From contig CAKQPR010000024.1 of NCBI GenBank assembly GCA_934270565.1, forward strand, positions 1 to 22,823: a stretch of DNA of 22,823 nt, written 5' to 3'. This document shows, piece after piece, positions 19,847 to 22,823 of this stretch. Source of the stretch: an uncultured Clostridia bacterium. Lineage in GTDB: Bacteria > Bacillota > Clostridia > Christensenellales > Pumilibacteraceae. The position numbers and the translations under genes are program-made. How positions within the stretch are numbered: position 1 is the first letter of the stretch; each line of letters opens with the position of its first letter. The notes beneath the pieces are model-generated. The model saw only the letters and a program-made list of their open reading frames with translations. It was not told the origin of the DNA and searched no databases.

Positions 19847-21352
19847 TTATTCACCCGCGTGCTTGATACCGAGAATTTCGAGCTCTTTTGCGTTGAGCCC
19901 CACGCCGCGAAGCATAAGCCTGTTGCCGCGAAGCGCCTCGATGGAATTGATACCCATACCGCCCATAAGCTCCTTGATTTCGTGCCGCCAAGCCGTCATA
20001 AGATTGACGAGCCGTTCGGCGCCTTCCTCGGGGTCAAGTCGAGCCACGAGTTCGGGGCGCTGAGTCGCTATACCCCAGTTGCACGTTCCGCTCTGACAGT
20101 TGCGGCAAAGATGACAGCCGAGCGCGACGAGCGCCGCGGTAGCGACGTAGCACGCGTCCGCGCCGAGCGCAACGGCTTTTACCACGTCGGCGGAAGAACG
20201 TATACTGCCGCCGACCACGAGCGAAACGTTGTTTCTTATTCCCTCGTCGCGAAGCCTCTGATCGACGGCGGCAAGCGCGAGTTCGATCGGAATTCCCACG
20301 TTGTCGCGTATGCGCGTGGGAGCCGCTCCCGTACCGCCGCGAAGTCCGTCTATCGCTATTACGTCCGCACCGCTCCGAGCGATCCCGCTCGCGATCGCCG
20401 CGATGTTGTGCACCGCCGCAACCTTGACTATGATCGGCTTCTTATACTCCGTCGCTTCTTTGAGCGAATACACGAGCTGACGAAGGTCCTCTATCGAATA
20501 GATATCGTGATGCGGCGCGGGGGATATTGCGTCCGACCCCTCGGGAATCATGCGCGTGCGCGCGACGTCTCCCACGATTTTTGAAGCGGGAAGGTGTCCG
20601 CCGATACCCGGCTTCGCGCCCTGCCCCATCTTGATTTCGATCGCCGCACCAGCCGAAAGGTACTTTTCGTGCACGCCGAAACGCCCCGAAGCAACCTGAA
20701 CGACGGTGTTTTTGCCGTAGACGTAAAAATCCTCGTGAAGTCCGCCCTCGCCCGTATTATAGCATATCCCGAGCTTGTCGGCGGCTTTAGCGAGCGCGGC
20801 GTGCGCGTTGTAACTGATCGAGCCGTAGCTCATCGCCGAAAACATTACGGGCATAGACAAGCGGACCTGCGGCGGAAGCGAAGTGTCGATCCTGCCGTCT
20901 GCAAGCCTCTTTATTTCAGCGGGCTTTTTGCCGAGGAACACGCGCGTTTCCATAGGTTCGCGCAACGGATCTATGGGCGGGTTCGTAACCTGCGACGCGT
21001 TTATAAGGATCTTGTCGAAGTAAACGGGCTGAGGTTTCGGATCGCCCATCGACGACAGAAGCACGCCGCCGCTTGCCGACTGCTTGTAAATCTCTTTGAT
21101 CGTATCCGACTGCCAGTTGGCGTTTTCGCGGAAATCGTTCCTGTTCTTTACTATTTTAAGCGCGTGCGTCGGGCAAAACGACACGCAACGCTGACAGTCG
21201 ACGCATTTATGCTCGTCGGCAATCATTACGCCGAGTTTTTCGTCGTAACGATGAACGCCGTTCGCGCACTGATTTTCGCAAGCGCGGCAGTTTATGCAAC
21301 GGCGCTCGTCGCGCACCACGTCGAAATCGGGAAAAATATAAAAGCCTGACAT
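19847..21352 (-). CDS. Ferredoxin-containing glutamate synthase, FMN domain
   Basis: A 501-residue protein that should bind FMN and make two glutamates from 2-oxoglutarate and the ammonia tunnelled from the amidotransferase. The N-terminus is a two-cluster ferredoxin (CINCRACENQC and CVDCQRCVSFCP), fused to the synthase barrel with VMFSAMSYGSIS, GEGGLHEDF, KMGQGAKPGIGGHL, IVKVAAVHN, IAIDGLRGGTGAAPT and a cysteine group CHLCRNCQSGTC that corresponds to the 3Fe-4S site of GltB. This split form resembles archaeal-type enzymes. The fused ferredoxin probably takes the place of the small NADPH subunit, which is not in the window. Its ATG overlaps the stop of the amidotransferase gene by one base, with AAGGAGG upstream. 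Confidence 0.94.
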   Translation of the reverse strand: MSGFYIFPDFDVVRDERRCINCRACENQCANGVHRYDEKLGVMIADEHKCVDCQRCVSFCPTHALKIVKNRNDFRENANWQSDTIKEIYKQSASGGVLLSSMGDPKPQPVYFDKILINASQVTNPPIDPLREPMETRVFLGKKPAEIKRLADGRIDTSLPPQVRLSMPVMFSAMSYGSISYNAHAALAKAADKLGICYNTGEGGLHEDFYVYGKNTVVQVASGRFGVHEKYLSAGAAIEIKMGQGAKPGIGGHLPASKIVGDVARTRMIPEGSDAISPAPHHDIYSIEDLRQLVYSLKEATEYKKPIIVKVAAVHNIAAIASGIARSGADVIAIDGLRGGTGAAPTRIRDNVGIPIELALAAVDQRLRDEGIRNNVSLVVGGSIRSSADVVKAVALGADACYVATAALVALGCHLCRNCQSGTCNWGIATQRPELVARLDPEEGAERLVNLMTAWRHEIKELMGGMGINSIEALRGNRLMLRGVGLNAKELEILGIKHAGE

Positions 21353-22479
21353 CAGTATGCGCCCTCCTTAACCCTCACGACTATCGGTTCGCCGCCCGCC
21401 GGAGCGTAAATTTCGCCCGCAAGCGGTTGCATTTTGCGTATAGCCGCTTCCTCGCTCGCGATATACACGGTATCGCCGTACTCTGCTACGACCATCGAGC
21501 GGAGTTTCAGTCGGTCGTTGAGCGCCATAAGCCCGCCGGTAAAGCCGAGAATTATCGAAAACGGTCCCGTTACCAGAAGCCCCGAATACACTGTGCGAAG
21601 GTAAGTAAGCTTGTCCGCTTCCTCTTTCGGGAGTGATTTTATCGTGCTCCAAAACGGCGCGGCGATAACCGAAGCCGTTTCTTCCGCGCTCAGTCCCTGC
21701 CGCCGCATAAGGTAATCGGCAATATACGTTATCACTTCGGTGTCCGTCTGGAGCGTGCACTTGTAGCCGAACGGCTCGATATATCTGCGGTTTGCGTCGT
21801 AGGACGAAATTTCGCCGTTATGAACGACCGAGCGGTCGAGGAGCGTAAACGGATGAGCTCCGCCCCACCACCCGGGTGTGTTGGTCGGATATCTGCCGTG
21901 AGCCGTCCACAAGTAGGCTTCGTATTCGTCAAGGCGATAAAATCTACCCACGTCCTCGGGAAATCCGACCGCCTTGAACGTGCCCATATTCTTCCCGCTC
22001 GAAAAAACGTATGCTCCCTTTAGCGTGACGTTTATCCGCATTACCGTCCGCGCGACGTATTCGTCCGCACCGAGTTGCAGGCGGGAAAGCACGGATTTGA
22101 GCGGATCGACGAAATACCGCCATATCAGCGGTACGTCGGTGATTTCGGGAATTTTACGGATCGGTATATTCTCCGCTCTGACGATTTCAAAAGTCTCTTT
22201 AAGGAGCGTTTCGCACTCCGACCGCGCGCTATCGGTATCGAAAAAGACGTGGAATGCGTAAAAATCCTTATAATCGGGATAAATTCCGTAGCCGGCAAAA
22301 CCGCCGCCCAGACCGTTCGAACGGTCGTGCATCGGCTTCATGCCCTCGATAATCGTTTCGCCGCTCGTTCTGCGCCCTTCGCGGGAAATCGTCGCCGCGA
22401 TCGCGCACCCCGACGGTATTCTGATCTGACCTTCTTTCAGCATAACGTAAGCGTCCTTTAAAGTAAAAGAGCGTTTCAT
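21352..22479 (-). CDS. Glutamate synthase amidotransferase domain protein (class II)
   Basis: A 375-residue class II glutamine amidotransferase that hydrolyses glutamine to supply ammonia to the synthase protein. The likely nucleophile is C25 (PSGCAIAATI); the preceding 24 residues could be a removed propeptide, as in GltB. Other marks are GLGGGFAGYGIYPDY, TAHGRYPTN with GWWGGAHPF, VVHNGEISSYDANRRY and TDTEVITYI. The start is uncertain: ATG 22479 has no clear ribosome site and lies in an RNA hairpin, while an in-frame ATG at codon 13 (22443) has AAAGGA 10 nt upstream. Either leaves C25 in the product. It is the first gene of the nitrogen operon. Confidence 0.92.
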   Translation of the reverse strand: MKRSFTLKDAYVMLKEGQIRIPSGCAIAATISREGRRTSGETIIEGMKPMHDRSNGLGGGFAGYGIYPDYKDFYAFHVFFDTDSARSECETLLKETFEIVRAENIPIRKIPEITDVPLIWRYFVDPLKSVLSRLQLGADEYVARTVMRINVTLKGAYVFSSGKNMGTFKAVGFPEDVGRFYRLDEYEAYLWTAHGRYPTNTPGWWGGAHPFTLLDRSVVHNGEISSYDANRRYIEPFGYKCTLQTDTEVITYIADYLMRRQGLSAEETASVIAAPFWSTIKSLPKEEADKLTYLRTVYSGLLVTGPFSIILGFTGGLMALNDRLKLRSMVVAEYGDTVYIASEEAAIRKMQPLAGEIYAPAGGEPIVVRVKEGAY

Positions 22480-22524
22480 TCGCGCAAGGGTCGCACCCTC
22501 GCAGAATGAACGCCCTTGCTCATT
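22480..22524 (-). CDS. Possible 15-codon upstream frame in the glutamate synthase leader
   Basis: On the minus strand an ATG at 22524-22522 opens a frame MSKGVHSARVRPLRE that stops at a TGA overlapping the first ATG of the amidotransferase gene (ATGA). The promoter places the RNA start 0-3 nt before this ATG, so it would be nearly leaderless. The stretch also folds into the hairpin described separately, which may be its real purpose. Confidence 0.3.
22482..22524 (-). promoter_or_regulatory. Hexaloop hairpin leader of the nitrogen operon, candidate ANTAR target
   Basis: On the RNA, AATGAGC (22524-22518) pairs with GTTCATT (22511-22505) in a 7-bp stem (one G-U) around the loop AAGGGC, which has A at position 1 and G at position 4 as known for ANTAR sites. 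The 3' arm can instead pair with GAATGAA, which contains the first start codon, and GCAAGGG can pair with CCCTTGC at 22490-22484. The two folds exclude each other. Confidence 0.55.
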
Positions 22525-22532
22525 ACCTCGTT

Positions 22533-22562
22533 ATTATAGCACGCCCGAAGTCCGGTTGTCAA
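22533..22562 (-). promoter_or_regulatory. Promoter of the glutamate synthase operon
   Basis: On the minus strand TTGACA (22562-22557), an 18-bp spacer and TATAAT (22538-22533). The transcript should begin near 22526. Confidence 0.85.
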
Positions 22563-22601
22563 TCGGTTTGAAAAAAATTTTAAAAATTTAGTCGAAAAGC
22601 G

Positions 22602-22630
22602 TTGACAAACCCGATTTCAAGGAGTATAAT
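22602..22630 (+). promoter_or_regulatory. Promoter of the type III-like glutamine synthetase gene
   Basis: TTGACA (22602-22607), 17-bp spacer and TATAAT (22625-22630), a perfect consensus, divergent from the glutamate synthase operon promoter 40 bp away. Confidence 0.88.
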
Positions 22631-22642
22631 AACTCGCATAAA

Positions 22643-22747
22643 GGCAATGGCGTCCGAGATGTAATATCACGGGCGTCGTTATCTTTATAAATAGTAAGCA
22701 AGCGAGGCAAAGGCGCCACATGGTCTTAGTCTCGCTTTTCGCATTTT
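22643..22747 (+). promoter_or_regulatory. Candidate ANTAR antiterminator leader with two hexaloops and terminator
   Basis: GGC-AATGGC-GTC (22643-22654) and GGC-AAAGGC-GCC (22706-22717) can each form a 3-bp stem with a hexaloop carrying A1 and G4. The second shares G22706 with the 5' arm of a terminator, AAGCGAG (22700-22706) with CTCGCTT (22731-22737), followed by TTCGCATTTTT. Forming the second hexaloop hairpin would oppose the terminator. A separate 10-bp hairpin, AATGGCGTCC (22646-22655) with GGGCGTCGTT (22671-22680), competes with the first hexaloop. Spacing between the hexaloops is longer than usual. Confidence 0.6.
22700..22747 (+). terminator. Conditional terminator before the glutamine synthetase start
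   Basis: Stem AAGCGAG/CTCGCTT with a 24-nt loop and a T-rich tail ending 18 bp before the start codon. Its location inside a leader, between a consensus promoter and the gene, shows it must be regulated. Confidence 0.65.
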
Positions 22748-22764
22748 TCAGGAGGTATGAATTT

Positions 22765-22823
22765 ATGAACGTTCCCGAAACTTTCGGAAGTCTGGTGTTC
22801 GACGACAGAGTTATGCGCGCCCG
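22765..22823 (+). CDS. glnN: Glutamine synthetase type III, N-terminus only (runs off window)
   Basis: The ATG at 22765 has a perfect AGGAGG 9 nt upstream. Only the first 19 codons are present, MNVPETFGSLVFDDRVMRA. The run VPE-x-FGS-x-VF-x-x-x-VMR is how I remember type III (GlnN) enzymes of Clostridia beginning. The context, a leader with ANTAR-type hairpins beside a glutamate synthase operon, agrees with this. With so little sequence the call is tentative. If right, the organism has two different glutamine synthetases whose genes lie within 5 kb and may share one antiterminator. Confidence 0.7.
   Translation, partial: MNVPETFGSLVFDDRVMRA

Noticed and set aside
19079..20584. A 501-codon plus-strand open frame opposite the glutamate synthase genes
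   Set aside because: It lies wholly over well-identified minus-strand genes, has an Arg/His-rich composition with no recognisable domain, and no ribosome site. It is a shadow of the codon bias. The same holds for the 441-codon plus frame at 15495-16820 and the 338-codon minus frame over cysK.
22631..22764. Glutamine riboswitch in the leader at the right edge
   Set aside because: The known glutamine aptamers are described mainly from cyanobacteria and marine metagenomes and I cannot find their conserved core here, whereas the paired hexaloops and overlapping terminator fit an ANTAR target.

Overview
The window is ordinary chromosome of an anaerobic bacterium, most likely a Clostridia-type member of the Bacillota. 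Pointers are the AAGGAGG-like ribosome sites and near-consensus SigA-type promoters, cysK followed by an Rrf2 repressor, a glycyl radical enzyme with its activase (an anaerobe's enzyme), a split ferredoxin-containing glutamate synthase, and glnA followed by an ANTAR antiterminator. The species cannot be told from this stretch.

Layout. 1-2967: cysteine synthase, an Rrf2/IscR-like regulator and a zinc-ribbon membrane protein. 3156-5310: a PfkB sugar kinase (minus), then divergent rdgB and a YfcE-type phosphodiesterase. 5375-5877: six tRNA genes (Gly, Arg, His, Gln, Gln, Lys). 5833-11358: a compact 5.48-kb integrated element in the 3' half of tRNA-Lys, carrying a tyrosine integrase, a basic repeat protein, a sigma-like protein, a chain of very small genes, an XRE repressor with three operators, a toxin-antitoxin pair and an HUH rolling-circle Rep. 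Its right end is a 204-bp near-perfect copy of its left end that includes a piece of the integrase gene, a scar of a second related element. 11527-15421: AraC regulator divergent from a small glycyl radical enzyme and its activase. 15588-17033: a glycoside-hydrolase-like intracellular protein. 17234-22479: a leftward nitrogen-assimilation operon (three glutamate synthase domain proteins, glutamine synthetase, ANTAR protein). 22602-22823: promoter, leader and first codons of a second, type III-like glutamine synthetase, running off the window.

The most interesting signal is regulatory. The ANTAR protein has lost the phosphorylation residues of its receiver. RNA hairpins with the A1/G4 hexaloop known for ANTAR targets appear in two leaders: that of the right-edge glutamine synthetase, where one overlaps an intrinsic terminator, and that of the ANTAR protein's own operon, where the hairpin competes with a fold that buries the first start codon. 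This points to a local nitrogen circuit with an antitermination branch and perhaps a translational branch. The second theme is the element: its leftward promoter is a perfect consensus whose 17-bp spacer contains one of three repressor operators. Excision would place rep downstream of that operon, so Rep production may be tied to circularisation.
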